A DNA stretch of 47,225 nt from Geodermatophilus sp. TF02-6 (GCF_003319115.1 NZ_QOHF01000032.1:1-47225), one strand, 5' to 3'. Shown: positions 1-8,486, counted from the first letter of the stretch. Notes: generated from the sequence alone by a model not told the origin. Program-made: numbers and translations.

Positions 1-130
1 GCGCTGCTGAAGATGCGATGGAAGGCGCTGCGCCGCATTCGGCTGTGTCCGTGGCGAATCGGCGCCATCGCCAAAGCGGCACTCGTCCTCACCATCGCCG
101 AACGACCAATCCGTTGAGAAAACCTCAGTG
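1..130 (+). mobile_element. Right end of an insertion sequence with the C-terminus of its transposase (partial)
   Basis: An open frame runs from the window edge to a TGA at 115-117 and encodes 38 residues, including RWKALRRIRLCPWRIGAIAK. This resembles the C-terminal tail of DDE transposases of IS5-like elements, from memory of the family. The 13 bases after the stop (GAAAACCTCAGTG, 118-130) would be the terminal inverted repeat. The opposite-strand ATPase homology stops exactly here, as expected for an insertion. The left end lies outside the window, so the family assignment is tentative. It could also be an unrelated short reading frame. Confidence 0.5.
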
Positions 131-685
131 CTTCGAGTTCGACCTTGGACAAAAACTGGATTTCATCGAACAGGAAGACGACACCCGTGTCCTTCTCAAC
201 AGCCGCTTCCCCGATCGCCTCGAAGACGTCAGCGAGGTCGTCGTTCAGATTGCCGGTGTCCGCGCGTCCCCACTCAGGCTCAACGTCCAGACCTGCAGTC
301 AGACTTCCGTCGGCCTGGACGGTGAGGGAGAAGGACTTGAGGATGCCGGCTGCCCTGGTGGTGCGGTCACCCCAACGAGCCTTGGGTGACACTGAAAAGA
401 GAGCCCTGCGTCCCAGATTGGCGATCTGCGGACCGAAGGGCGTGTTCTTGAGACCTCGGCGTCGATCGGCACCCAGCTCTCTTCGTCGGCGATGCGGCGG
501 TACTCCCCGAGGAGCACGGTCTTACCCACGCCGCGCAAGCCCGTGATGACGACTGACTGTTCTGTGTAGCCACGGGCCAGACGCCGGAGGAGGGTACGGA
601 AGTCGTCGACCTCGGTACGGCGACCAGCCAGGTAGCGGGGCGGTGCCCCGGCGTTCGGTGTGTACGGGTTCGAGCTGCGCTCCAT
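131..685 (-). pseudogene. AAA-type ATP-binding protein remnant, frameshifted and 3'-truncated
   Basis: Reading starts at ATG 685, with GGAGG five bases upstream. The N-terminal part carries a clear Walker A motif, GLRGVGKTVLL, near residue 50, within the usual start of actinobacterial stand-alone AAA ATPases (YLAGRRTEVDDF, then Walker A). After PIDAEVS at about 450 the frame is lost. Homology resumes in another frame (KNTPFGPQIANLGRRALF) as if one base had been deleted. In that second frame the Walker B-like stretch GVVFLFDEIQFL is seen at about 150-190. Homology ends near 131 with KVELE, well short of the roughly 400-residue family length, next to a probable insertion-sequence end. Two independent lesions make it a pseudogene. 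A single-base sequencing error would explain the frameshift but not the truncation. Confidence 0.75.
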
Positions 686-762
686 ACGACCTCCAGGACT
701 TTTCGAGGTTTAGAGAGCACCTTAACGGAGTTTGATAAACCCGACTAAGCTCGTCAAAGTCC

Positions 763-1413
763 TCAGCGGCGCCGGGTGGCCACCAGCAGGCCGGCCCCGA
801 TGGGCAGGAGGGCGGAGGTGAGGTCCTCGTGCTCGCGGACGGTGCGGACCAGCTCCCGCCACGTCACCGTCTGCTCGTCACGCGCGGACCGGTCGGCGAT
901 CCGGCCGCCCTGCAGCAGCCCGTGGCAGACCACCGTGCCGCCCACACGGACCAGGGCGAGCACGGCATCCAGGTGCGCGGCGTACTCGGTCGGGGAGCTC
1001 GTGCAGACCACCGTGTCGTAGGCGCCGGGCGAGAGCCGGGGCAGCACCTCCGCGGGCGTCCCGAAGATCACCCGGGTGCGGCCGGGCGGGTGGCCGGCCT
1101 CGGCGAACGCCCGGCGGGCGGCGCGCAGCTGCTCGGGGTCGCCGTCCAGGGCGGTGAGGACGCCGTCCGGCCGCATGCCCCGCAGCAGCCACAGCCCGGC
1201 CACCCCGCCGCCGCTGCCGATCGACACGACCGTCCGGGCGCCGGCGCCCGCGGCCAGCACGGCCAGCGTGGCGCCGACCGCGGGCTGCACCGGGGTCGGG
1301 CCGGCCAGGCGGCTCGCGCGGGACCGGGCCGCCAGGAGGGCGGGGGTCTCGGTCGCGAAGCGGTCGGCGTAGGCGGCGCCGTCCTTCCCCGGCGAGGGTC
1401 CCTCGGCGCTCAT
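763..1413 (-). CDS. SAM-dependent O-methyltransferase family protein
   Basis: A 216-residue class I methyltransferase. The SAM-binding loop is VVSIGSGGGVAGLWLL, followed by an acidic strand end LTALDGDPEQL and a motif IV-like DTVVCTSSP. The length fits the small O-methyltransferase family (COG4122), whose mycobacterial member Rv1220c is likewise divergent from sigE. The substrate is unknown. ATG 1413 is directly preceded by GTG 1416, and a TACCCT box (minus strand, 1423-1428) lies six bases before that GTG, so a leaderless GTG start at 1416 is a real alternative. The DE/D metal-binding residues typical of catechol-type enzymes are not obvious. Confidence 0.8.
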   Translation of the reverse strand: MSAEGPSPGKDGAAYADRFATETPALLAARSRASRLAGPTPVQPAVGATLAVLAAGAGARTVVSIGSGGGVAGLWLLRGMRPDGVLTALDGDPEQLRAARRAFAEAGHPPGRTRVIFGTPAEVLPRLSPGAYDTVVCTSSPTEYAAHLDAVLALVRVGGTVVCHGLLQGGRIADRSARDEQTVTWRELVRTVREHEDLTSALLPIGAGLLVATRRR

Positions 1414-1603
1414 CACCGGCCGAGGGTAGTGGCCCGGTCCGGCCGAACCGCCTGCGACCGGCGCACCTGTGAGCTCCCTGGGAACGGGAACACCGGGCCG
1501 TGACCGGCCCGTTGGTCGTTGCGTGGAACCGGAGCCAGCCGCCCCCGTCCGACCTGCCGACGCCGGGAGGCCGACGACGGCTCCGGTCTGCGATCCTGGA
1601 GCC

Positions 1604-2221
1604 GTGCCCGACGCGACCGACCCCACGCCGGAGGCGGCCCCCGACGTGCCCGGCGACGCGGCCGAGGGCTGGGTGGCGCCGACCTGGGAGCAGGTCGTGC
1701 GCGACCACTCCGCGCGGGTCTACCGCCTGGCCTACCGCCTCTCGGGCAACCCGCAGGACGCCGAGGACCTGACCCAGGAGACCTTCGTCCGGGTCTTCCG
1801 CTCGCTGGCCGACTTCTCCCCGGGCACCTTCGAGGGCTGGCTGCACCGCATCACGACCAACCTCTTCCTCGACATGGTCCGGCGCCGGCAGCGCATCCGC
1901 TTCGACGCCCTGCCGGAGGACACCGAGCGGCTGCCGGGCACCGCCCCCAGCCCCGAGCAGGTCTACAACGACACCCACCTCGACCCGCAGGTGCAGGCGG
2001 CGCTCGACGCGCTCTCGCCCGAGTTCCGCGTCGCCGTCGTCCTCTGCGACATCGAGGGGCTGACCTACGAGGAGATCGCGGCCACCCTCGGCATCAAGCT
2101 GGGCACCGTCCGCAGCCGCATCCACCGCGGCCGCGTCCAACTGCGGGAGGCCCTCGCCCACCTGGCCCCCCGTCGGCCGGTCGCCGGCGAGGAGGCCGTC
2201 GTGGAGGGGAGCGCGGGGTGA
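1604..2221 (+). CDS. sigE: ECF RNA polymerase sigma factor SigE
   Basis: A 205-residue extracytoplasmic-function sigma factor. Region 2 is [20 protein letters not shown] to [20 protein letters not shown]. Region 4 has the helix-turn-helix [20 protein letters not shown]. The frame is open further upstream to 1469, but GTG 1604 (protein start [10 protein letters not shown]) is preferred because a GATCCT -10-like box ends six bases upstream, matching other leaderless starts here. The stop overlaps the GTG of the anti-sigma gene by four bases, so the two are translationally coupled. The order methyltransferase, sigE, anti-sigma, htrA, tatB is the mycobacterial Rv1220c-Rv1224 order, so a role in envelope stress is well supported by family knowledge. 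Confidence 0.93.
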   Translation: MPDATDPTPEAAPDVPGDAAEGWVAPTWEQVVRDHSARVYRLAYRLSGNPQDAEDLTQETFVRVFRSLADFSPGTFEGWLHRITTNLFLDMVRRRQRIRFDALPEDTERLPGTAPSPEQVYNDTHLDPQVQAALDALSPEFRVAVVLCDIEGLTYEEIAATLGIKLGTVRSRIHRGRVQLREALAHLAPRRPVAGEEAVVEGSAG

Positions 2222-2802
2222 ACATCCCGGAGAGCCACCTGGCCCAGGAGGCGATCACCGCCCTCGTGGACGGCGAACTGGCCGGTGGGCCCGCCACCCG
2301 CGCGGCCCGCCACCTCGCCGGGTGTGCGCAGTGCCAGATGGCCGTGCAGGCCCAGCGGGAGGCCAAGGAGGCCCTGCACACCTGCTCGGACGTCGCCGTG
2401 CCCAGCGACCTGCTCTCGCGTCTGCGGGCCATCCCGTTCACCGCCGACGTCCCCGGCGCGGGCAGCGGCCTGGGTGCGCTCGCCGCCGGCCCGGGCCAGC
2501 TCACCGTCCGCGGCGCCTCCGGCGCGTGGTCGGTGCCGCTGGACCCGCCGCCGGCCCGTCCCGGCCGCCCCGGCCAGGCCCGTTGGCTGCGCCGCGGCGT
2601 CACGGGGGCGCTGCTCGGGCTCGGACTGGGCGTGGCCGCGCTGGCGCTCAGCCTGCCGGCCTCTCCCGCCGGGGACCGCCCGTCCCCGGCCTCGGTGGCC
2701 GGCGGCTCGCCGCAGGAACGCACCGAGATCGTCCCACCGGTGGTGCGCGCCACGACCGTGGGCACGGTCGCTGTCGCCGACGCAGCGGGCGGGACGCCCT
2801 GA
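2218..2802 (+). CDS. rseA: Zinc-binding anti-sigma factor (RseA/ZAS type)
   Basis: A 194-residue membrane-anchored anti-sigma factor. The N-terminal zinc-binding ASD signature is HxxxCxxC (His32, Cys36, Cys39, in HLAGCAQCQ). A proline-rich linker precedes one membrane span around residues 122-142 ([20 protein letters not shown]), and a short extracytoplasmic tail follows. It starts with GTG overlapping the sigE stop (GTGA) and ends overlapping the htrA start. By family knowledge it holds SigE inactive at the membrane and releases it on thiol oxidation or regulated degradation. Confidence 0.9.
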   Translation: MNIPESHLAQEAITALVDGELAGGPATRAARHLAGCAQCQMAVQAQREAKEALHTCSDVAVPSDLLSRLRAIPFTADVPGAGSGLGALAAGPGQLTVRGASGAWSVPLDPPPARPGRPGQARWLRRGVTGALLGLGLGVAALALSLPASPAGDRPSPASVAGGSPQERTEIVPPVVRATTVGTVAVADAAGGTP

Positions 2803-4382
2803 GCACCCGCGCCGACACCCCGCCCGGGCAGGACCCGTCGTCCGAGGGCGGCAGCGAGCCCGGACCGGTCCCCGAGGAGTCCTACGCCCGTCCGCGGGAC
2901 GGCGCCGGCGGCTTCGATCCGCCGCCGGGCCGCACCCGCCCGGCCGTCGCACCCGCACCGGCGTCCAGCCCGGCTCAGCAGGCCGCCTTCGGACGCCCGG
3001 CCGCCGTGCCCGGCAGCTTCGCCGGCGACCGTCCGCTGCCCCCGCCGCGCTCCCAGCCGGCGCCGCCGCCCGAGGCGGTGCTGCGCGCCTTCGCGCCGTC
3101 CGCTCCCGGGCAGCGCGGGCTGCAGGAGCCCCCGGGCGGGCGCCCCGGACGGCGGCGCACCGCCATCGGCCCGTGGTGGAAGGCCGACGCCCGCGCCGAC
3201 CCCTGGCGCGACCCGTACGCCCCGGCCGGGTTGGCCGGCCCCGCGGTGTTCGAGGAGCCCGAGCAGCCCGGTCCGGTCGTGGTCGACGCCAAGGGCCGCA
3301 GGCGGCTGCGGCTGCGCGACCTGTCGATCCGGCTGTCGGTGCTCGCCCTCCTCGCCGTCCTGCTGGTCGGCCTGCTCGGGGGCGCCGTCGGCTACTGGCT
3401 GACCCGCACCGCCGACGAGACGCCGCTGCTGGCCCCCGGCACCCAGCTCAACGAGACGGACGAGGGCATCGCGCGCGAGCCGGGGTCGGTGTCCGACATC
3501 GCCGCGCGGGTCACCCCGACCGTCGTCTCGGTCGAGGTGCGCATCGGTGAGGCCGGGGCGACCGGCTCGGGTGTCGTCATCGACGGGGCGAACGGCTACA
3601 TCGTCACCAACAACCACGTGATCTCCGGCGCCGACGGCGTCGAGGGCGCCGAGATCCGCGCGGTCTTCTCCGACGGCAGCGGCTCGGCGGCGCGCATCGT
3701 CGGGCGCGACCCGGCCAGCGACGTCGCCGTCCTCAAGGTGGAGAAGCCCGGCCTGGTCACCGCCGCGCTCGGCGACTCCGACGACGTGGTCGTCGGCGAC
3801 CCGGTCGTCGCCATCGGCTCCCCGCTGGGCCTGGCCAGCACGGTCACCAGCGGCATCGTCAGCGCGCTCGACCGGCCGGTGCGGCTGTCCGGCGAGGGCA
3901 GCGACACCAACGCGGTGATCAGCGCCGTGCAGACCGACGCGCCGATCAACCCGGGCAACTCCGGGGGCGCGCTGGTCGACGCCGCGGGGCAGGTCATCGG
4001 CATCAACACCGCCATCGCCTCGCTCGGCGGCGGCAGCGTGGGCCTCGGCTTCGCCATCCCGATCGACACCGTCCGCGACATCGCCGAGCAGCTCATCGGC
4101 ACCGGGCAGGCCGTGCACGCCTCGCTCGGGGTCAACGCCCGCTCGGTCACCGACGGCACCCGCGACGGTGCGCTGGTGGTCAACGTCGAGCCGGGCGGCG
4201 CCGGCGCCGCGGCTGGCATCCGCGAGCAGGACGTCGTCATCGCGGTGGACGGCGCCCCGGTCGGCAGCTCCGAGGAGCTCGTCGTCGCCGTCGACGCCCA
4301 CGAGCCGGGCGAGACCATCACCCTCGAGCTGATCCGGAACGGGTCCTCCACGACGGTGCAGGCGACCCTCGACGCGGCCTGA
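2799..4382 (+). CDS. htrA: HtrA/DegP-like membrane-anchored serine protease with PDZ domain
   Basis: About 527 residues. A long Pro/Ala-rich cytoplasmic N-terminus comes first, then one transmembrane helix near residues 175-200 (LSVLALLAVLLVGLLGGAVG), a trypsin-like domain and a C-terminal PDZ domain. The catalytic triad is intact: His273 in TNNHVI, Asp308 in ASDVAVLKV and Ser388 in NPGNSGGAL. The PDZ domain has GLGFAIP upstream and GAGAAAGIREQDVV inside. No ATG or GTG exists near the expected start. The best fit is CTG 2799, overlapping the anti-sigma stop (CTGA). The next GTG, near 3007, would remove much of the N-terminus. It likely degrades misfolded envelope proteins under SigE control. 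Confidence 0.88.
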   Translation: MSTRADTPPGQDPSSEGGSEPGPVPEESYARPRDGAGGFDPPPGRTRPAVAPAPASSPAQQAAFGRPAAVPGSFAGDRPLPPPRSQPAPPPEAVLRAFAPSAPGQRGLQEPPGGRPGRRRTAIGPWWKADARADPWRDPYAPAGLAGPAVFEEPEQPGPVVVDAKGRRRLRLRDLSIRLSVLALLAVLLVGLLGGAVGYWLTRTADETPLLAPGTQLNETDEGIAREPGSVSDIAARVTPTVVSVEVRIGEAGATGSGVVIDGANGYIVTNNHVISGADGVEGAEIRAVFSDGSGSAARIVGRDPASDVAVLKVEKPGLVTAALGDSDDVVVGDPVVAIGSPLGLASTVTSGIVSALDRPVRLSGEGSDTNAVISAVQTDAPINPGNSGGALVDAAGQVIGINTAIASLGGGSVGLGFAIPIDTVRDIAEQLIGTGQAVHASLGVNARSVTDGTRDGALVVNVEPGGAGAAAGIREQDVVIAVDGAPVGSSEELVVAVDAHEPGETITLELIRNGSSTTVQATLDAA

Positions 4383-4410
4383 CGACGCCCGTCGGCCACC
4401 CTCCAGGGCC

Positions 4411-4500
4411 GGCCCCCTGCAGGGTCCCGCTACGAGCCTGCGAGTGGCGGGGGGCAGGGGGTCCTTCTCCGAGGAGTGGGGGGAAGGGTGGTCCTCCTCC
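4411..4500. repeat. Dispersed palindromic repeat, copy 1 (plus a partial second unit)
   Basis: An intergenic element between htrA and tatB: GGCCCCCTGCAGGGTCCCG, then GAGCCTGCGAGTGGCGGGGG, then CAGGGGGTCCTTCTCC. The right end is the complement of the AAGGACCCCCTG end seen in other copies. A degenerate half unit (gggaagggtggtcctcctcc) follows up to 4500. Confidence 0.7.
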
Positions 4501-4542
4501 TACGCTGGACCGGGGATCCGCGGGGAGGACGGGAGTGGCCGC

Positions 4543-4899
4543 GTGTTCGACTCGATCGGGTGGGGTGAGATCGTCGTCCTCGCGCTCGCCGCGCTGTTCA
4601 TCTTCGGTCCCGAGCGGCTGCCGCACCTGGCCAAGGACGCCGCCACCGGGCTGAAGAAGGTGCGGGAGGCGATCACCGGCGTCCGGGCCCAGGTGGACGA
4701 GACGCTGGGCGAGGACCTCGCCCACCTGCGCGACCTCGACCTGCGCCAGTACCACCCGAGGACGTTCATCCGCAACCAGCTGCTCGCCGACGACGACCCG
4801 CCGCCGCGGCCCAGCGGGGCCACCGCCGCGACCAGGCTGGCGGCCGCCCGGTCCCGCGACCGGGCCACCCCGCCACCGTTCGACCCCGACGCGACGTAG
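4543..4899 (+). CDS. tatB: Sec-independent (Tat) translocase protein TatB
   Basis: A 118-residue TatA/B-family protein. It has a short N-terminal membrane helix (WGEIVVLALAALFIFGPERL) with the family Phe-Gly-Pro hinge, then an amphipathic helix HLAKDAATGLKKVREAI and a charged Pro-rich tail. The Glu in the membrane segment (GWGEIVVL) is typical of TatB. GTG 4543 is chosen because GGGAG lies about ten bases upstream. The in-frame ATG at 4444 would read through the intergenic repeat. Its position after htrA matches mycobacterial Rv1223-Rv1224. Confidence 0.9.
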   Translation: MFDSIGWGEIVVLALAALFIFGPERLPHLAKDAATGLKKVREAITGVRAQVDETLGEDLAHLRDLDLRQYHPRTFIRNQLLADDDPPPRPSGATAATRLAAARSRDRATPPPFDPDAT

Positions 4900-4949
4900 T
4901 CCCCGACTCACATTGCTGGCTCCTCTCGCGCAGTGCGGGCCGGCGCCCT

Positions 4950-6101
4950 TCAGTGGCGGACGGGGGTGAGCCCCAGCGACATGCCGGACAGGCCGCGCTG
5001 GCGGACGGCCAGGCCGTCGGCGATCGCGGCCAGGGCCCGCGCGGCAGGCGTGTCCGGGTCGGCCAGCACGACCGGCGCGCCGGCGTCCCCGGCCTCGCGC
5101 ACCCGCGTGTCCAGCGGGATCTGGCCCAGCAGCGGCACCCGGGCACCGAGGGTGCGGGTCAGCGCCTCGGAGACCGCCTCGCCACCGCCGGAGCCGAAGA
5201 CCTCCAGGCGGGAGCCGTCGGGCAGGTCCAGCCAGGACATGTTCTCGATGACGCCGACCACCTGCTGGTGGGTCTGCGTGGCGATCGCGCCGGCCCGCTC
5301 GGCCACCTCGGCGGCGGCCAGCTGCGGCGTGGTCACCACGAGGATCTCGGCGCCCGGCAGCAGCTGGGCGATGGAGATCGCCACGTCTCCGGTGCCGGGC
5401 GGCAGGTCGAGCAGCAGGACGTCGAGGTCGCCCCACCACACGTCGGCGAGGAACTGCTGCAGCGCGCGGTGCAGCATCGGCCCGCGCCACACCACCGGGG
5501 TGTTGCCCGGGGTGAACATGCCGATCGAGATGACCTTCACCCCGTAGGCCTGCGGCGGCATGATCATGTTGTCGACCTGGGTCGGCCTGTCGTCGACGCC
5601 GAGCATGCGCGGCACCGAGTGGCCGTAGATGTCGGCGTCCACCACCCCCACCGACAGGCCGCGCCGGACCAGCGCGGCGGCCAGGTTGACCGTGACGCTG
5701 GACTTGCCGACGCCGCCCTTGCCGGAGGCGACGGCGTACACGCGGGTCAGCGAGCCGGGCTGGGCGAACGGGATGACCGGGTCGGCGGCGTCGGTGCCGC
5801 GCACGGTGCGGCGCAGCTCGGCGCGCTGCTCGTCGCTCATCACGTCCAGCCCGACCTGCACCGCGGTGACACCGGCGACGGCGGAGACGGCCTGGGTGAC
5901 CCGGTTGGTGATCGTCTCGCGCATCGGGCAGCCGGCGACGGTCAGGTACACCTCGACCCGGACCGCGCCGTCGGCGCCGATCTGCACGTCCTTGACCATG
6001 CCCAGCTCGGTCAGCGGGCGGTTGATCTCCGGGTCCTGCACGGTGGCCAGTGCGGCGTTGACGGCGTCGAGCGCCGGCGCGCCGGTCATCGGGGCGGACA
6101 T
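4950..6101 (-). CDS. mrp: Mrp/NBP35-family iron-sulfur carrier P-loop ATPase
   Basis: 383 residues. The N-terminal DUF59/MIP18 domain (about residues 10-95, with the TVAGCPMRETI cysteine motif) is followed by a ParA-like P-loop ATPase. The deviant Walker A is VASGKGGVGKSS near residue 125; further motifs are VGVVDADIYG, the Mrp signature LDVLLLDLPPGTGD, and VIENMS. The C-terminal CxxC of eukaryotic NBP35 is absent, as usual for bacterial ApbC. ATG 6101 has AAGGAGAC eight bases upstream. It faces tatB, with 50 bases between their ends. By family it carries or inserts Fe-S clusters in the cytoplasm. Confidence 0.92.
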   Translation of the reverse strand: MSAPMTGAPALDAVNAALATVQDPEINRPLTELGMVKDVQIGADGAVRVEVYLTVAGCPMRETITNRVTQAVSAVAGVTAVQVGLDVMSDEQRAELRRTVRGTDAADPVIPFAQPGSLTRVYAVASGKGGVGKSSVTVNLAAALVRRGLSVGVVDADIYGHSVPRMLGVDDRPTQVDNMIMPPQAYGVKVISIGMFTPGNTPVVWRGPMLHRALQQFLADVWWGDLDVLLLDLPPGTGDVAISIAQLLPGAEILVVTTPQLAAAEVAERAGAIATQTHQQVVGVIENMSWLDLPDGSRLEVFGSGGGEAVSEALTRTLGARVPLLGQIPLDTRVREAGDAGAPVVLADPDTPAARALAAIADGLAVRQRGLSGMSLGLTPVRH

Positions 6102-6250
6102 CGTTGTCGTCTGTCTCCTTCGACGGGGCACCCGGTCCGGCCCGCCGAGAGGCGGCGGCGACCTGCGCACACGGGTCTGTTCCCACTGTACGGCGGGGAG
6201 GGCGCCGGCCCGCCGGCAGAGGAGCGATCCGACCCGCAGCGGGGCCTGGC

Positions 6251-6256
6251 TAGCCT
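6251..6256 (+). promoter_or_regulatory. -10 box of a leaderless promoter for azlC
   Basis: TAGCCT lies seven bases before the GTG at 6264, and there is no Shine-Dalgarno sequence. This is the same arrangement seen before smpB and the SCO6745-like gene. Confidence 0.5.
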
Positions 6257-6263
6257 CGGGCGG

Positions 6264-6953
6264 GTGTCCACCGCCCGCTCCGCCGTCCTGCGCGACGCCG
6301 TCGGGCTCGGGCTGGCGGTCGGCCTCTACGGGGTGGCCTTCGGCGCCGCCGCCGACGCCGCCGGCCTGGACCCGTGGCAGGCGACGACGCTGTCGCTGCT
6401 GATGTTCACCGGCGCCTCGCAGTTCGCCCTGGTCGGCGTCCTGGGCGCCGGAGGCGGGGTGGCCGCCGCCGTCGGCAGCGCGCTGCTGCTCGGCACCCGC
6501 AACACCGTCTACGGCGTCCGGCTGGTCCCGTTGCTGCAGCCGCGCGGGCCGGTCCGGCGGGTCGGCACGGCGCACTGGGTCATCGACGAGACGACGGCGC
6601 TGGCGATCGCCGCCCCGGACCGGGCGCTCGCCCGGCTGGCGTTCCTCGTCGGCGGCGCGACGATCTACCTCGGCTGGAACCTGACCACGCTCCTCGGTGC
6701 GCTCGGCGCCTCCGGGTTGGGGGAGACGGCCCAGGCCGCGCTCGACGCCGTCGTCCCGGCGGCGTTCCTGGCGCTGCTGTGGCCGCGGCTGCGGCGTTCC
6801 TCCCCGGAGGCGGCGGTGCAGCGGCGGGTGGCGGTCGGCGGGGCGGTGGTGGCGCTGGCGCTGACCCCGGTCGTCCCGGCCGGTGTGCAGGTGATCGCCG
6901 CGGTCGTGGCCGTCGCGCTGGCCGGGCGGCCGCGTCCGGTGAGCGCGCCGTGA
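6264..6953 (+). CDS. azlC: AzlC family branched-chain amino acid exporter, large subunit
   Basis: A 229-residue integral membrane protein with about seven hydrophobic segments. It shows the AzlC landmarks GLYGVAFGAAADAAGLDPWQ, the MFTGASQFALVG motif and ALLLGTRNTVYGVRL, followed by the THWxxDE-like sequence AHWVIDETTA. AzlC with AzlD forms an exporter of branched-chain amino acids or azaleucine. The TGA stop overlaps the azlD GTG. The GTG start at 6264 is the first that keeps the family N-terminus, and a TAGCCT box precedes it. Confidence 0.88.
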   Translation: MSTARSAVLRDAVGLGLAVGLYGVAFGAAADAAGLDPWQATTLSLLMFTGASQFALVGVLGAGGGVAAAVGSALLLGTRNTVYGVRLVPLLQPRGPVRRVGTAHWVIDETTALAIAAPDRALARLAFLVGGATIYLGWNLTTLLGALGASGLGETAQAALDAVVPAAFLALLWPRLRRSSPEAAVQRRVAVGGAVVALALTPVVPAGVQVIAAVVAVALAGRPRPVSAP

Positions 6954-7267
6954 GCGGCACCGCGCTGTGGGCGGCGGTCCTCGCCGGGTCGCTGGGCTGC
7001 TACCTGCTCAAGCTGGCCGGGCTGTCGGTGCCCGCGGCCTGGGTCGAGCAGCCGTGGGTGGCGCGGGTCGTCGACTTCGTCCCGGCCGCGCTGCTGGCCG
7101 CGCTGGTCGCCGTCCAGGCGGCCACCTCCGGCAACGCGCTGGTGCTCGACGGGCGGCTGGTCGGGCTGGCGGTGGCCGCCCTGGCGCTGGCGCTGCGGGC
7201 GCCGTTCATCGTCGTCCTGGTGCTCGCCGGCGTGGCGGGCGCGCTGGTGCACGTCCTCGCCGGCTGA
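6950..7267 (+). CDS. azlD: AzlD family transporter, small subunit
   Basis: A 105-residue hydrophobic protein with four predicted membrane segments, including LWAAVLAGSLGCYLLKLAGL and VVDFVPAALLAALVAVQAAT. Length and topology match AzlD, the obligate small partner of AzlC. It starts with GTG inside the azlC stop (GTGA), so the two are co-translated. Substrate specificity cannot be read from the sequence. Confidence 0.88.
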   Translation: MSGTALWAAVLAGSLGCYLLKLAGLSVPAAWVEQPWVARVVDFVPAALLAALVAVQAATSGNALVLDGRLVGLAVAALALALRAPFIVVLVLAGVAGALVHVLAG

Positions 7268-7302
7268 TCCACAGGGCTCCGCCAGGTCGCCACCGGACGT
7301 CC

Positions 7303-7953
7303 TCAGCGGCCCTCCGCACCGCTCGGCCGCCCGTCCGGGAAGCGCCGGCGGGACGCGTCCTCCTGGGCCAGGCGGCGCAGGGCCAGGAGGACGGGCTCCA
7401 GCAGCACGGTGTTGACCACCACGAAGCGCACGGCCTCGACCAGGGAGCCCGCGGGGATGTCGGCGACGTCCTGCTCGCCGAGCCGGCCGGCGGCAGCGGC
7501 GTAGCGGTCCAGCAGCCCGTCGGGGGGCGGGGACCCCGCCGTCCGCAGCGCGTCCAGCGCGCCGGCCAGGGCGAGCAGGGCGGGGGAGTCCGCCGCCACC
7601 CGCCATCCCCAGCGGCGCAGGTGGGCGCGGGCCTCGTCCAGGTCGGGCGCGCCGTCGACCCCGACCCCGGGCAGCGCGCGGTGCGCCGCGCCGAGGGCCT
7701 CGTGCACCGAGGTCCCCGGGTCGTCGACGGCGGCCAGGACGGCGCGGGCCGTGGCGACCGACAGCCTGCCCGGGCCCAGGAGCGCGCGGACCAGCCGCAG
7801 CCGGGCCAGGTGCTCTTCGCCGTACCGGGCGCGGGTCGCGCCGGTCAGCTCGCCGGGCGGCACCAGGCCCTCCCGCAGGTAGTACTTCACGGTCGCCACC
7901 GGGATCCCGGCCCGGCGCGCCAGCTCGGAGATCTGCACGACCCTCCTTGACAT
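7303..7953 (-). CDS. MerR family transcriptional regulator
   Basis: 216 residues. The N-terminal MerR winged helix-turn-helix is VQISELARRAGIPVATVKYYLREGLV, then the RYGEEHLARLRLVRAL wing. The C-terminal effector domain (residues 80-216) is helical and not recognised. Two starts compete: ATG 7953 (no ribosome site, possibly leaderless) and the GTG five codons later, which has AAGGAGG only three bases upstream. It is divergent from the DUF4188 gene, and two tandem 23-base repeats lie between them, a likely operator region. By family logic it regulates the divergent gene. Confidence 0.87.
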   Translation of the reverse strand: MSRRVVQISELARRAGIPVATVKYYLREGLVPPGELTGATRARYGEEHLARLRLVRALLGPGRLSVATARAVLAAVDDPGTSVHEALGAAHRALPGVGVDGAPDLDEARAHLRRWGWRVAADSPALLALAGALDALRTAGSPPPDGLLDRYAAAAGRLGEQDVADIPAGSLVEAVRFVVVNTVLLEPVLLALRRLAQEDASRRRFPDGRPSGAEGR

Positions 7954-7995
7954 TGGGAAGTTCCACTATCCAACATTGGGGATCTCTACTATCCA
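7950..7995. promoter_or_regulatory. Two exact-length tandem 23-bp repeats in the divergent MerR/DUF4188 promoter
   Basis: The two units at 7950-7972 and 7973-7995 share ACATTGGG at the left and ACTATCCA at the right, with a variable centre. TTGACA (7947-7952) overlaps the first unit. The unit junction reads CCAACATTGG, an imperfect palindrome. This is a plausible double binding site for the adjacent MerR protein. On the minus strand each unit contains TAGTGG/TAGTAG, a possible -10. Confidence 0.55.
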
Positions 7996-8009
7996 ACGAG
8001 GAGGCCAGC

Positions 8010-8480
8010 ATGGCACGGATCGCCCACGGGCGCTGGACCCACGACCACACGGGAGACCTCACCGTCTTCCTCATCGGGATGAGGATCAACCGGCTGTGGC
8101 GGCCGGACGCCTGGCTGCCGGTCCTGGCCGCCATGGGGCCGATGCTGCGCGAGCTGGCGACCGACCCCGACTCCGGCTTCCTCGGGTACCGCATGACCCT
8201 GGGTTGGCGGGGCCCGGTGCTCGTCCAGTACTGGCGGCGCGCCGCGGACCTCTACCGCTACGCCACCGACCGCGGCGCCCGGCACCGCCCGGCCTGGACG
8301 GCGTTCAACCGGCGCGCCCGCAGGGTGCCGGGCGCGGTGGGGGTCTGGCACGAGACCTACGAGGTGAGCCGGGCCGAGAGCGTCTACGTCGACCTACCGA
8401 CCGTCGGCCTGGCCGCCGCCACCGCGGCCCGTCCGGTCACCGGTCGGCTGGACCGGGCGGCGGCACGTCTCGCCGGCTGA
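8010..8480 (+). CDS. DUF4188 domain-containing protein (monooxygenase-like)
   Basis: 156 residues matching DUF4188: the N-terminal RWTHDHTGDLTVFLIGMRIN, then LWRPDAWLPVLAAMGPML and the C-terminal GVWHETYEV. Members have a ferredoxin-like alpha/beta-barrel fold and are sometimes called fluoride-ion or phenylacetaldoxime-type monooxygenases; the function is unproven. ATG 8010 is preceded by AGGAGG five bases upstream, which rules out the longer in-frame start. It is divergent from a MerR gene with tandem operator-like repeats between them, so it is probably the regulated target. Confidence 0.82.
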   Translation: MARIAHGRWTHDHTGDLTVFLIGMRINRLWRPDAWLPVLAAMGPMLRELATDPDSGFLGYRMTLGWRGPVLVQYWRRAADLYRYATDRGARHRPAWTAFNRRARRVPGAVGVWHETYEVSRAESVYVDLPTVGLAAATAARPVTGRLDRAAARLAG

Positions 8481-8486
8481 GCCAGG

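Noticed and set aside
763..4301. Many long open frames antisense to real genes, some over 400 codons
   Set aside because: At this GC content stop codons are rare, so long antisense frames arise by chance. These lack family motifs and overlap genes with clear domains.
8010..8480. Longer start at 7947 for the DUF4188 gene
   Set aside because: The extension would be encoded by the tandem operator repeats, and ATG 8010 has a good ribosome site.
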